The position numbers were made by a program, and so were the translations under genes. Under the pieces are notes generated by a model that was not told where the DNA came from, did not search any database, and saw only the letters and a program-made list of their open reading frames with translations. Positions 1 through 8,441 of a stretch of 52,148 bases of DNA are shown here, piece by piece (position 1 is the first letter of the stretch; each line of letters starts with the position of its first letter). This DNA is from Candidatus Gastranaerophilales bacterium. Its GTDB lineage: Bacteria; Cyanobacteriota; Vampirovibrionia; Gastranaerophilales; Gastranaerophilaceae. The stretch is taken from contig CAJULH010000010.1 in NCBI GenBank assembly GCA_910587175.1, positions 1 through 52,148 on the forward strand, given 5' to 3'.

Positions 1-76
1 ACTTCCCTGTTTCAATTTCTACAGTCTTCCCGCCGACTGTAATTTGCATTTTTTTAGATTCCGGCATGTTTTCCAT
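1..76 (-). CDS. pnp: Polynucleotide phosphorylase, N-terminal start only (runs off the window)
   Basis: Read on the minus strand, an ATG at 74-76 opens a frame that stays open to the window edge (25 codons). It contains ITVGGKTVEIETGK, which resembles the opening strand of bacterial PNPase, where a GG-(R/K)-T-x-x-IETGK pattern precedes the first RNase PH domain. PNPase is a phosphorolytic 3'-5' exoribonuclease and degradosome component. A purine-rich stretch (GAAAAG) precedes the ATG. Only about 3 percent of the protein is visible, so the call rests on this short pattern. The gene is divergent from the next one, with about 130 bp between them. Confidence 0.6.
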   Translation of the reverse strand, partial: MENMPESKKMQITVGGKTVEIETGK

Positions 77-205
77 TTTTCTTTTCTTTCTTAATTTTCT
101 ATACACTTCTTATTTTTCTAAATTTTATAATAAATACGGTCTAATGTACAGAAGAATTAAAAAGTTAAAAAATACAAAAAAATTATTTACAGGTTTTAAA
201 AAAAT

Positions 206-1330
206 ATGAAAATATCAGGTTTTAACAAATTTAACATTTCATATGCCGGCACTTCCTTCAAAGGATACGACGCCATTCCACTAAAAGCACTTCATCTTGG
301 AAATACGCATAAAGAAATCGAAAGAGAATTACAAGATATCGCACAGCAGGAAAATTTTGTTGTAAAAACTTCAAAATTTAACGAATCTTTTAATCAGGAT
401 TTTAAAGCAATTCTAAACAACGATGGAACGCCGCACCTTGTAATGCAGCAAAATATTAAGTTATTTGTCCCGCATTTAAGCGAAATTACAAAAGAATATG
501 GGATGAACACAACACTTATTCCAATGTTTGACAATAGTACCGGCTTTATATCCGGCGGAAATTTTTTCATAGGCAAAAAACCGAACGGTGAAAAATGGAT
601 GTTAATAGGACAAACGGAACAAAAGCATGGTAAGGGTTTGGATAAAGTATCGGAACTTTACGGTGTAAACAAAGAAAATATCCATTTTATCCCCCAGCAG
701 GACTATCACCTTGATATGTCTATACGCCCCATAGGGTACCCTTATGTTTTAGTAAATAGTCCCGAAGCAGCATATCACAATGAAACCGAAATAAATGGAG
801 AAAATACTTCAAAAACAAAAAAGCAACATAATACAAACACAAAACCTGCTGATAATTTAAAAGAACTTGAAAGATTTGGGATACCGAAAGAAAATATCGA
901 AATACTAGATGTAAATGCAGACTTATTCAATGACTATGATGACAATATAGCTGCATACAAAGCAACCATAAAAGCACTGAAAGAAGCTGGTTTTTGTCCA
1001 ATTTCTATCGGAGGGGTATACGAAAATGGCATAAATTTTATGAATGCGATTATAAACAAACACCCGGACGGCACCATTTCATATATTACAAATTCATCTA
1101 AAAGCAATGACCCCGTGGATGCCGAATATCAAAGAATCTTTGAAAAAGATTTGAGAAAAAAGCTGGATGAGCTGGCAGAAAACGATGAAAATGCGCCAAA
1201 ACTGCAGGATATTTATTTTATTGAAGGTAAATTATATGATTTTGGTAACAAAACGGATAATATCCTTGAAGGTTCTGGCGGCATACACTGTATGACCCTG
1301 GAAGAACCAAATTTTGAACTTTGGACATAA
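206..1330 (+). CDS. Pentein-fold guanidino-group enzyme, agmatine/peptidylarginine deiminase-like, with N-terminal FKG tag
   Basis: The 374-residue protein ends in a GSGGIHC motif (Cys362) that matches the catalytic cysteine motif of agmatine deiminases and related penteins. A His-x-Asp pair (H168, D170, in YHLDMS) and a GGN motif (117-119) also match the positions of the pentein catalytic groups. Family members hydrolyse or transfer guanidino groups (arginine, agmatine or peptidyl-arginine). The first 20 residues carry a tag ending in SFKG, also seen in two other proteins of the window, and there is no hydrophobic signal peptide. Residues 195-215 are a polar linker rich in Lys, Asn and Thr. 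No close enzyme is recognised, so the substrate is unknown. The gene stands alone, convergent with the aminotransferase. Confidence 0.6.
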   Translation: MKISGFNKFNISYAGTSFKGYDAIPLKALHLGNTHKEIERELQDIAQQENFVVKTSKFNESFNQDFKAILNNDGTPHLVMQQNIKLFVPHLSEITKEYGMNTTLIPMFDNSTGFISGGNFFIGKKPNGEKWMLIGQTEQKHGKGLDKVSELYGVNKENIHFIPQQDYHLDMSIRPIGYPYVLVNSPEAAYHNETEINGENTSKTKKQHNTNTKPADNLKELERFGIPKENIEILDVNADLFNDYDDNIAAYKATIKALKEAGFCPISIGGVYENGINFMNAIINKHPDGTISYITNSSKSNDPVDAEYQRIFEKDLRKKLDELAENDENAPKLQDIYFIEGKLYDFGNKTDNILEGSGGIHCMTLEEPNFELWT

Positions 1331-1374
1331 ATTTATCAAAACTTCAAAACAGAATTCAAATTACCAAAGTTTAG

Positions 1375-2559
1375 CTAAATTTCAGACAATAATTCCCCTA
1401 AACGTTTTATGCCTTCTTCAATTGTTTCACAGTCTGCATTTGTGTAATTCAGACGCATTGTATTAACATCTTTTTTGTTAATATAGAAGGGGTCTCCCGG
1501 AACAAAAGCAACTTTCTTTTCAAGCGCTTTCGGGAAAAGTTTTAAAGAACTTACACCCTCAGGCAAAGTAACCCAAAGGAACATACCGCCGTTTGGACGG
1601 GTGTATTTAACTGTTTTTGGAAAATATTTATCCATAGATTCAAGCATAGTCTGGGCTTGTTTTCTATAAAGCTCTGTTATTTTTGCAATATGTGCCTTAA
1701 GGTCGTTTTTCATTAAATAATCCCAGATTAAATATTGCGAAAACACATTTGTATGAAGGTCGGATGCCTCTTTTGCTATTGATATATGCTTTATTAAATC
1801 TTTATTTTTTGAAATTATAAAACCTGTCCTCATGCCGGGCGTTACAATCTTTGAAAATGAACCTAAAACTATACTGTTTTTCAACTTGCCTGCACCGATA
1901 TAAGGCAGATGCTGTCCTTCAAACCTTAATTTGCCATATGGATCATCTTCAACCAAAACCACATCAGTATCTTTTAAGATTTCATAAATTTCTTCACGGT
2001 TTTCCTTTGAATATGTAAGCCCTGTCGGATTTTGAAATTCAGGAATTGCATACATCATTTTGATATCGTTTTTAAGAACATCCTTTAATTGCGCTATATT
2101 TAACCCGTTTTCAGCTAAATCAACCGTGTGGAATTTGGGCTGGTACTGTGAAAAAACCTGAATAGCCCCAAGGTAACTCGGCTTTTCTAAAATAACCCCG
2201 TCATTTTTATTCAGAATTGCCTTTGAAATTAAATCAAGAGCCTGCTGGGAGCCTGTTGTAATTAAAATATCATCCGCACAAAGATTAAGGTCAAATTCCT
2301 TATTATAGCTGTCTGCAATATATTGCCTTAATTCAGGAATACCAGCTGTTATAGAGTATTGAAAAACGGCACTGCCAAAAGTTTTTACAATGCTGTCCAT
2401 AGATTTTAAAAGCTCTTCCTGCGGAAAAGAGACAGGATTTGGAAGACCACCCGCAAATGAAATGATTTCAGGGTCCATGGCAGTTTTAAGTATACTTCTT
2501 ACAAAAGAAGGCGGGGTAGATAAAATTCTTTCTGATAGCAGGTTTTCCATATAATACAT
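1375..2559 (-). CDS. PLP-dependent aminotransferase, fold type I (2-aminoadipate/aromatic aminotransferase-like)
   Basis: The protein of about 394 residues matches the class I/II aminotransferase fold of the LysN/kynurenine-aminotransferase type. The N-terminus has ISFAGGLPNP (33-42). The PLP-binding residues are visible: N177 in FQNPTG, D205-D206 with Y208 in VEDDPYG, and the Schiff-base lysine K237 in GSFSKIVTPGMR. It would transfer an amino group between an amino acid and 2-oxoglutarate in the cytosol. Substrate range (aminoadipate, branched-chain or aromatic amino acids) cannot be read from the sequence. An AGAGGA ribosome site lies only 2 nt before the first ATG and 11 nt before a second ATG at 2550, so the start is uncertain by three codons. 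It has no helix-turn-helix domain, unlike MocR regulators. Confidence 0.85.
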   Translation of the reverse strand: MYYMENLLSERILSTPPSFVRSILKTAMDPEIISFAGGLPNPVSFPQEELLKSMDSIVKTFGSAVFQYSITAGIPELRQYIADSYNKEFDLNLCADDILITTGSQQALDLISKAILNKNDGVILEKPSYLGAIQVFSQYQPKFHTVDLAENGLNIAQLKDVLKNDIKMMYAIPEFQNPTGLTYSKENREEIYEILKDTDVVLVEDDPYGKLRFEGQHLPYIGAGKLKNSIVLGSFSKIVTPGMRTGFIISKNKDLIKHISIAKEASDLHTNVFSQYLIWDYLMKNDLKAHIAKITELYRKQAQTMLESMDKYFPKTVKYTRPNGGMFLWVTLPEGVSSLKLFPKALEKKVAFVPGDPFYINKKDVNTMRLNYTNADCETIEEGIKRLGELLSEI

Positions 2560-2678
2560 ATTCCTCTCGTATTTTTTAATTTCAAAAGTTTAATTTTTCG
2601 GCTTTTTAATTATACTATCAATGTAGAAATCAAACAACAGATTATTTCATTTCGTTTAAAAACATATTTGTGACATAT

Positions 2679-2707
2679 TTGTACTTACCTTAAAAAAAAT
2701 ATATAAT
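2679..2707 (+). promoter_or_regulatory. Sigma70-type promoter giving a leaderless mRNA
   Basis: A TTGTAC box (2679-2684), a 17-bp spacer and a perfect TATAAT (2702-2707) are followed by only 6 nt before the ATG at 2714. Transcription would start at or next to the A of the start codon, and no ribosome-binding site is present. Two other genes in the window have the same geometry. Confidence 0.7.
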
Positions 2708-2713
2708 TACCAT

Positions 2714-3655
2714 ATGTTTAAAAAATTATTGTTTTATGCACTCGTTGCAGGTTTATCTTTTATATGTTTTTCATCAAAAGAGTTTGGAAACTTTGCACAA
2801 GACAGCGATTTTATAAAGACTTTATTTAATATAAAAGATGATTATGCTGCAGGACAAATGTTACCTGTGCCAAAATCTGCACCTGAATGCTATGTATACT
2901 TTAAAAACACAGCGTACGATAGCGCTGCAGCCTGCTTTAAAAAAGAGCTTATTGATGATCGCAATAACCCTGAAATCCACTATTATCTTGCGTATTCATA
3001 TTACGGAAACAAAAATTACTCTTCAGCTCTTTTTCATACAAATTACATTATAAAAAATCTGTCAAATTCAAGTTATTTAACCCGGGCAGTTTCCCTGCAG
3101 AATAAAATTGAAACAGATATAAAAGAAAAACAAAAGCTTGAAACTTCAGATAAACCTGATTATTTTGATGAAATGGAAAATCCTCTCCGCTGGGGAAATA
3201 TGCCTGTAACAGTATGGATAGAAGACAGCAGCAATAATTTTAACCTCAGAAATGCTTTTTACACCTGGCAAAATGAACTCTACCCGACAATAGCCTTTAG
3301 AATGGTAAACAGACAAGAAGAAGCCAATATAGTTGTCACATTTGAAGATCCAAGCAAATATTGCAAACCAGGTAAAACAGGCAATGCCATAGGCTGCACA
3401 TCTACAAGGGTTTATTCGAATGATAAAACAAGGTTGTATGATGCCAAAATACGCCTCGGCCGATATTTCCCATCCGGCAAAAAGCTTTCAGACAACGATA
3501 TTTACGGACTTCTATGCCATGAAATAGGTCATGCAATAGGAATAGACGGACACAGCAAAAACAGAAGCGATATTATGTATCCAACTTCCGATCATTACAA
3601 CACAAGACCGACATTAAGAGATGTTCGTACAGTGAGAAGAATTTACGGAAAATAA
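2714..3655 (+). CDS. Secreted matrixin-like zinc metalloprotease with helical-repeat N-terminal region
   Basis: This 313-residue protein starts with a signal-peptide-like segment (residues 3-20 hydrophobic after FKK). Residues 60-135 look like one or two TPR-type helical hairpins (alternating Tyr/Ala helices, YLAYSYYGNKNY). The C-terminal half is a zincin domain with HEIGHAIGIDGH at 269-280 (H269, H273 and H280 as zinc ligands, E270 as base). It is followed by the Met-turn sequence DIMYP (286-290), the arrangement of bacterial M10-type matrixins. It probably cleaves proteins outside the cytoplasm. It is 9 nt upstream of a membrane glycosyltransferase and probably cotranscribed with it. The promoter implies a leaderless transcript. 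Confidence 0.8.
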   Translation: MFKKLLFYALVAGLSFICFSSKEFGNFAQDSDFIKTLFNIKDDYAAGQMLPVPKSAPECYVYFKNTAYDSAAACFKKELIDDRNNPEIHYYLAYSYYGNKNYSSALFHTNYIIKNLSNSSYLTRAVSLQNKIETDIKEKQKLETSDKPDYFDEMENPLRWGNMPVTVWIEDSSNNFNLRNAFYTWQNELYPTIAFRMVNRQEEANIVVTFEDPSKYCKPGKTGNAIGCTSTRVYSNDKTRLYDAKIRLGRYFPSGKKLSDNDIYGLLCHEIGHAIGIDGHSKNRSDIMYPTSDHYNTRPTLRDVRTVRRIYGK

Positions 3656-3664
3656 ATTTAATTT

Positions 3665-5482
3665 ATGGGAAGCTTTTTTAATAAATATAAAGACATGATT
3701 TTACCGCTTATTCTAATAATCATGCTTGGAATTTACACAATGCTGACCTGGGGAAAATGGGGACATATAATATACGATTGTTTTAGAGAAGCAATCATCC
3801 CGCAGGCACTTTTAGATGGAAAAATCTTATATAAAGATATTACAAACCTTTATCCGCCCCTTGGATACCAATTTAATGCTTTGCTATTTTCAGTATTTGG
3901 AAATTCACTAAACACTTTGTATTGGGCAGGAATTATAAATTCATTTTTGGTATTATCCATTATTTACTGTCTTGTGAAAAAATATTCGTCCAATTTTACG
4001 GCATTTATTACAGTATTTTCAATTATGGAAATATTTGTCTTCAGAATTCACACAAATACAACTGCATCATGGTTTTTCCCTTATTCATATTCCTTTATTT
4101 ACGCTTTTTCTGCTTGCCTTTTGTCAGTTTTTGCATACATTTTATACAAAGAAAATTCAAAATTGTCCTTTTTATACATTTCGCTTCTGTTTGCAGGGCT
4201 TTCTACTGCATTCAAATTTGATTTCATCCTGATTTTATTAATTCCTCTGTGGGGGCTTATAAAATTTTTCATAAGGCAAAAAACCCTGAGCACTATTTTT
4301 ATAGGAATTTTGTGTTTTACAGCCCCTTTTTTAATAAGCATTTTAATTTATCTAATAACAGGCGGGACGCTTTTTGACCTTCAAAATGAAGTAAAATTTT
4401 TATTGGATTTTTCAAGAGCACCATCTGTTATAGCCTTCAATAAAGACATATTGCCGCAGACTTTCTATCCTTGGATACCAATAAAAATGCTTGTTTCGGT
4501 TAAATATTTCCTTTTTGCCTTTGCAACTATTTTTATTTATGCTTATTTCTCAATCTTTATTGTATCAAAATTAAAAAGCACATTAGTAAAGAGTACAGCA
4601 GGCGTTTTACTTTTTTGGTTTGGATATTCAAATATAATAAAATTTCTGGCAATTGGTCAATATACAGAACTCAGACTACATACAAACCTGATATTTGTTT
4701 CATATTTTGTCACAATTTCTGCAATTGTAATTTTAATTACAAAATTTCTAAGAAACAAAAGGCTTAAAACTATAGAATTTTCAAATAAGGAAAAATTTTA
4801 TCTTTTTATTACACTATGTGCAGCATTAATGTCTTTCAGGTCATTTGCATCGCTTCATATTTCACACATTGGAAATTTTATTATTGCAATTTGGTGGATA
4901 AACTTTGTTTACTTTTTTATGGAGATTCTGCCGTCATATTTCCCAAACCTTTATAAAATAAAATATCTTAAAAAAACTATGGCTTTATTTTTTATCGGAT
5001 ACGGTTTAAGCTATACAAGCTATTACATCTATAATGCAGCGCAGATGAATACAACACTTATCAGTAAAAAAGGAACATTTAAAAGTACCTCCTGTTATGG
5101 ATATACGATTAATGAAACTATAAAATTCATAGAAAAAGAAATTCCTGAAAGAAAAACATTTCTTGCAGCAGAAGAAGGACTTATATTAAACTATTTAACA
5201 AACAGAAGCGCAAATTTGAAATATTATGCACTTATCCCCCATATGATAGATACATACGGTGAAGCAAAAATTATTAATGATTTATCTAAAAATCCGCCTG
5301 ATTATTTTATCGTTACAAATAATATCTACGTCACAATGAAACTTGGAGGAATTTTTGGAATTAATTATGCAAGAGATATTGCGCAGTTTATTTTAAAAAA
5401 TTACGATTATATAAAGACAATAAGAAGCCCTGATGAACAGGATATATTTGAAATTACAATATTTAAACTAAAAGAAAAATAA
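3665..5482 (+). CDS. Integral membrane glycosyltransferase of the GT-C fold (GT39/ArnT-like)
   Basis: The 605-residue protein is mostly hydrophobic with roughly ten to twelve membrane segments, followed by a soluble C-terminal domain of about 130 residues. After the first membrane helix the loop carries acidic residues (YDCFREA, D38 and E42) and a YKDITNLYPPLGY stretch. This is the usual place and style of the catalytic loop in polyprenyl-phosphate-sugar-dependent GT-C enzymes. Such enzymes move a sugar from a lipid carrier to protein, lipid or polysaccharide on the outer face of the membrane. Acceptor and donor are not readable. It follows the secreted protease with 9 nt between them, and a GtrA-family gene lies just downstream in convergent orientation. 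Confidence 0.6.
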   Translation: MGSFFNKYKDMILPLILIIMLGIYTMLTWGKWGHIIYDCFREAIIPQALLDGKILYKDITNLYPPLGYQFNALLFSVFGNSLNTLYWAGIINSFLVLSIIYCLVKKYSSNFTAFITVFSIMEIFVFRIHTNTTASWFFPYSYSFIYAFSACLLSVFAYILYKENSKLSFLYISLLFAGLSTAFKFDFILILLIPLWGLIKFFIRQKTLSTIFIGILCFTAPFLISILIYLITGGTLFDLQNEVKFLLDFSRAPSVIAFNKDILPQTFYPWIPIKMLVSVKYFLFAFATIFIYAYFSIFIVSKLKSTLVKSTAGVLLFWFGYSNIIKFLAIGQYTELRLHTNLIFVSYFVTISAIVILITKFLRNKRLKTIEFSNKEKFYLFITLCAALMSFRSFASLHISHIGNFIIAIWWINFVYFFMEILPSYFPNLYKIKYLKKTMALFFIGYGLSYTSYYIYNAAQMNTTLISKKGTFKSTSCYGYTINETIKFIEKEIPERKTFLAAEEGLILNYLTNRSANLKYYALIPHMIDTYGEAKIINDLSKNPPDYFIVTNNIYVTMKLGGIFGINYARDIAQFILKNYDYIKTIRSPDEQDIFEITIFKLKEK

Positions 5483-5511
5483 CAGGCTGACTGTTTTTTA
5501 CAGCTTTTTAT

Positions 5512-6009
5512 CTATTTCTTTTCAACAAAAATGAATGTTTTAAAGATTACAAAAGATAAAACTGCTACAGGAGGCACAACTATTGCTTCTGCAAGATATT
5601 TGTTCATATGCAGATTATCTATTAAAAAGTTCAGGGAAATATTGTTTACGTAGTATGTAAAAACGTAGGATATAAAAAATTTAAAAATAAGTTTATTGTC
5701 TTTATTTCTAAAAACTATAGAGCCTGTTGTTTTAAAGTTCCAAAATACACCCAAAATATATGAAATTAAAAGTGCAGTTGACGGGATAAAACCAAATGTT
5801 ACAAACAAAGCATACATTGAATAGCCAAATAAGGTATTTACAGCACCCACAAAAAGAAATTTTACAAATCTTCTTGGAAGCTTTTGAAACATACCAAAGA
5901 AAGATTTTGTATAAATCCAGTCAAAAATTTTAAAAAGCATAGAGCGCAAGGTTTTTTTCTTCCGCTCTATGCTTGTAAACACTGAATTTGCTATCTCACT
6001 GTTATTCAA
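5512..6009 (-). CDS. GtrA-family membrane protein
   Basis: The 165-residue protein has a basic N-terminal segment and then four membrane helices. The GtrA hallmark is visible from about residue 45 (RRFVKFLFVGAVNTLFGYS) and again at about 90-105 (GVFWNFKTTGSIVF). GtrA proteins are thought to help flip or present polyprenyl-phosphate-linked sugars for cell-surface glycosylation. This fits the convergent GT-C glycosyltransferase next to it. The gene lies on the same strand 21 nt after rplA, exactly where rplJ is found in most bacteria, and may be read through from the ribosomal operon. Confidence 0.88.
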   Translation of the reverse strand: MNNSEIANSVFTSIERKKKTLRSMLFKIFDWIYTKSFFGMFQKLPRRFVKFLFVGAVNTLFGYSMYALFVTFGFIPSTALLISYILGVFWNFKTTGSIVFRNKDNKLIFKFFISYVFTYYVNNISLNFLIDNLHMNKYLAEAIVVPPVAVLSFVIFKTFIFVEKK

Positions 6010-6030
6010 TTGAGATTACCCAATTTTAAA

Positions 6031-6756
6031 CTATCCAACGTATTCTTTGATTTCAGTTGCAAGGTTTTTAGAATCAAGTTTGATTCCGGGACCCATAGTG
6101 GTTGTTAAATAAGCTGATTTAATATATGTACCCTTTGCGGCAGAAGGTTTCGCCTTAATTATAGCATCTGCCAGAGTTGCAAAGTTTTTAATTAAATCAT
6201 CTTTTGTAAATTTAATCTTGCCGATAGGTACGTGAATCATGCCCTGTTTGTCTGCTCTGAATTCAACTTTACCTGCTTTGGCATCTTTAACAGCTTTTGC
6301 TACATCGGTTGTAACTGTTCCTGTTTTAGGGTTTGGCATTAAACCTTTAGGACCAAGTACACGACCTAATTTACCTAAAGGTGCCATCATATCAGGCGTT
6401 GCAATTAATGTATCAAATTCAAACCAACCGCCTGCAATTTTATCAATGATATCTTCAGCACCTGCTTCATCAGCCCCAGCTGCCTTAGCATCAGCTGCTT
6501 TATCAGCCTTTGCGATAACGCAAACGCGAACTGTCTTACCAAGACCTGCAGGCAATACGGTTGTAGATCTGATTTGCTGGTCGGCATGTTTAACATCAAT
6601 ACCTAATCTCATATGACATTCAACTGTTTCATCAAATTTAGCAGTTTCAGATGAAATCTTTTGAAGCATTTCGATAGCATTCACTGCTGATGCCGGCTGT
6701 TCAAAGCCTTCAAGCATTTCTTTTATTTTAGTTTGTTTTTTAGTTAATTTTGACAT
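6031..6756 (-). CDS. rplA: Ribosomal protein L1
   Basis: The 241-residue protein matches L1 over its whole length. It has a conserved central block with LGRVLGPKGLMPNPKTGTV and the C-terminal TTTMGPGIKLD. L1 binds the 23S rRNA stalk near the E site and is a translational repressor of its own mRNA in many bacteria. A strong ribosome site (AAGGAGA) precedes the ATG. The upstream leader shares the sequence CCACGAAAGGAGA with the rplK leader. No rplJ/rplL pair follows, a break in the usual KAJL order. Confidence 0.97.
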   Translation of the reverse strand: MSKLTKKQTKIKEMLEGFEQPASAVNAIEMLQKISSETAKFDETVECHMRLGIDVKHADQQIRSTTVLPAGLGKTVRVCVIAKADKAADAKAAGADEAGAEDIIDKIAGGWFEFDTLIATPDMMAPLGKLGRVLGPKGLMPNPKTGTVTTDVAKAVKDAKAGKVEFRADKQGMIHVPIGKIKFTKDDLIKNFATLADAIIKAKPSAAKGTYIKSAYLTTTMGPGIKLDSKNLATEIKEYVG

Positions 6757-6859
6757 TTAATTCTCCTTTCGTGGTGATAACGGCAGCTTTTTGCCTTTTT
6801 AAGTTTCAAAACCCGAAATAAGGTCATAAAAACCGGCAAAATCCGCCTCCCATCTTCAA
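6757..6859 (-). promoter_or_regulatory. rplA leader with shared CCACGAAAGGAGA element
   Basis: The 103-nt gap between rplK and rplA carries GGGAGG near its 5' end (just after the rplK stop) and CCACGAAAGGAGA (6762-6774) just before the start codon. The same 13-mer lies in front of rplK (7303-7315). The conserved 13-mer includes the Shine-Dalgarno sequence, so it could be a site where a ribosomal protein blocks initiation. That role is inferred. Confidence 0.4.
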
Positions 6860-7294
6860 CTATTCAGCAACGGTAACGCCCATTGCTCTTGCTGTACCTT
6901 TAATCATCTCAACGGCAGCTTCCATAGAAGTAGCATTCAAATCTTCCATTTTGATTTTTGCTATTTCTTCTAACTGTGCTTTTGTAATCTGTGCTACCTT
7001 TGTTTTATTCGGTGCTGCAGAACCCTTTGGAAGATTCAGAGTCTTTTTGATTAACACTGCAGCCGGTGGTGATTTTGTAACGAATGTAAAGCTTCTGTCT
7101 TCGTAAACATCAATAACCACAGGAATAATATATCCTGCCTGTGATTGGGTTCTTTCATTGAATTGTTTACAAAAATCCATAATATTTACGCCTTTTTGTC
7201 CCAATGCAGGACCAACCGGAGGCGACGGATTAGCTTTTCCGGCTTCAATTTGAAGCTTGATTTTACCGGTTACTTTCTTGTTGTTTGGTGCCAT
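6860..7294 (-). CDS. rplK: Ribosomal protein L11
   Basis: The 144-residue protein matches L11 in full. It has the N-terminal proline-rich segment KANPSPPVGPALGQKGVNI, which contacts thiostrepton-type antibiotics and the factor-binding site, and a C-terminal rRNA-binding domain ending TARAMGV. L11 forms the base of the GTPase-associated stalk with 23S rRNA. It is preceded by a good ribosome site and by a leader of about 220 nt after nusG. It lies within the same minus-strand translation cluster. Confidence 0.97.
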   Translation of the reverse strand: MAPNNKKVTGKIKLQIEAGKANPSPPVGPALGQKGVNIMDFCKQFNERTQSQAGYIIPVVIDVYEDRSFTFVTKSPPAAVLIKKTLNLPKGSAAPNKTKVAQITKAQLEEIAKIKMEDLNATSMEAAVEMIKGTARAMGVTVAE

Positions 7295-7514
7295 TTTGTT
7301 TTTCTCCTTTCGTGGTCTGACAGGCGCATCTAAGCGTTTTTTATGGCTTTTGCGCTAAGCGCCCTTCCACATTTTGTATTTTGTTATTTGTTCTCTTCTG
7401 ATTATTCGGGCAAGCAAGTCCTTGATTTTGTTTTAAATTGTTTTCGCAATTTTACACTTCAATCGGACTTCAACGTGCTGCGGGTCTTCGCTTACGCTTC
7501 GCCGGCATCGAAAA
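7295..7514 (-). promoter_or_regulatory. nusG-rplK intergenic leader
   Basis: This 220-nt gap contains, on the minus strand, a small palindrome GCGCTTAGCGC preceded by GTGGAAGG. The CCACGAAAGGAGA element overlaps the rplK ribosome site (7303-7315). GTGG and CCAC could pair around the intervening hairpins, as in ribosomal-protein leaders. The 5' part (7440-7514) is more GC-rich and I see nothing specific in it. Autoregulation is inferred from layout only. Confidence 0.35.
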
Positions 7515-8150
7515 TCAGACTTTTTGTATTTGTTTATATTCTAGCTCAACAGGGGTTTCACGTCCAAAGATAGAAACCATGGCTCTGAGTTTTGATTTAT
7601 CCGGATAAACTTCTGTAATATCCCCGATAAATTCGGCAAACGGACCTGAAATAATTCTAACTTTATCCCCGACTTTAACATCAAGTTCAATTTTTGGAGT
7701 CTGGGCCTGACCTCTGTGAATGATTTTTTTAATTTCAGAGTCTTTTGCAGGAATTGGTTTTTTAGATGAGCCCACAAACTTTGTAACACCTGCAGTGTGG
7801 CGTACAACATACCAGGAATCATCATCCATAATCATCTCAACCAAAACATATCCGGGGAAAATCTTTTCTTCTTTTTCGGATTTTTTCCCGCCTTTTACTT
7901 GGGTTATAGTCTTTTGCGGTACTTCAATTCTGAAAATCTTTTCGCCCATATTCATATATTCAACACGTTTTTCAAGGTTTACTTTTACCTTGTTTTCGTG
8001 TCCTGAATATGTATGTACCACATACCATCTTTTCTTTGGTTCTTTATTAGATTTAAAATCAGGTTTTTCTTCCTTTGCAGGGCTGATTTCAACATCTTCA
8101 ATCTCGGGGGTTAAATTATCTTTTTCATCAAACATTTCGTTATCTTTCAT
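7515..8150 (-). CDS. nusG: Transcription termination/antitermination factor NusG
   Basis: The 211-residue protein has a charged N-terminal extension of about 38 residues. The NGN domain follows (KRWYVVHTYSGHENKV, then FPGYVLVEM), and the C-terminal KOW domain starts near residue 150 (VGDKVRIISGPFAEFIGDI). NusG binds RNA polymerase and couples it to ribosomes or Rho. The acidic/Lys-rich extension is longer than in E. coli. The gene lies 18 nt after secE, the classic secE-nusG pairing. Confidence 0.97.
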   Translation of the reverse strand: MKDNEMFDEKDNLTPEIEDVEISPAKEEKPDFKSNKEPKKRWYVVHTYSGHENKVKVNLEKRVEYMNMGEKIFRIEVPQKTITQVKGGKKSEKEEKIFPGYVLVEMIMDDDSWYVVRHTAGVTKFVGSSKKPIPAKDSEIKKIIHRGQAQTPKIELDVKVGDKVRIISGPFAEFIGDITEVYPDKSKLRAMVSIFGRETPVELEYKQIQKV

Positions 8151-8168
8151 CTATTCAATCCTTTTTAA

Positions 8169-8402
8169 TTACCTTAGAGGAATTAACCCTAAAAGTCCTT
8201 TAAAGATGATGTCCATCAGATAGACAGCAATTGTAAAGGCAGTTACAACAAAAAGAACAATGCCTGTTTCTACTATTATCTGGTGTTTTTCAGGCCATGT
8301 TACTTTACCCCATTCAGCCTTAACGCCTTTAAAATAGTTTTTAAGACCGTCCGTCAGGGTTAACTTATCTTCTTTCTTTGATTTTACATTAGGATTTGCC
8401 AT
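8169..8402 (-). CDS. secE: Preprotein translocase subunit SecE
   Basis: This 77-residue protein has the single-membrane-helix SecE form. An amphipathic segment GLKNYFKGVKAEWGKVTWP (residues 19-37) carries the SecE signature. It is followed by one hydrophobic helix (VETGIVLFVVTAFTIAVYLM). SecE clamps SecY in the inner-membrane protein channel. It sits between tRNA-Trp and nusG, as in many bacteria. Confidence 0.95.
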   Translation of the reverse strand: MANPNVKSKKEDKLTLTDGLKNYFKGVKAEWGKVTWPEKHQIIVETGIVLFVVTAFTIAVYLMDIIFKGLLGLIPLR

Positions 8403-8441
8403 TTGTTTTCCTTTTATTTATTAAAGAATATTTACACAATT

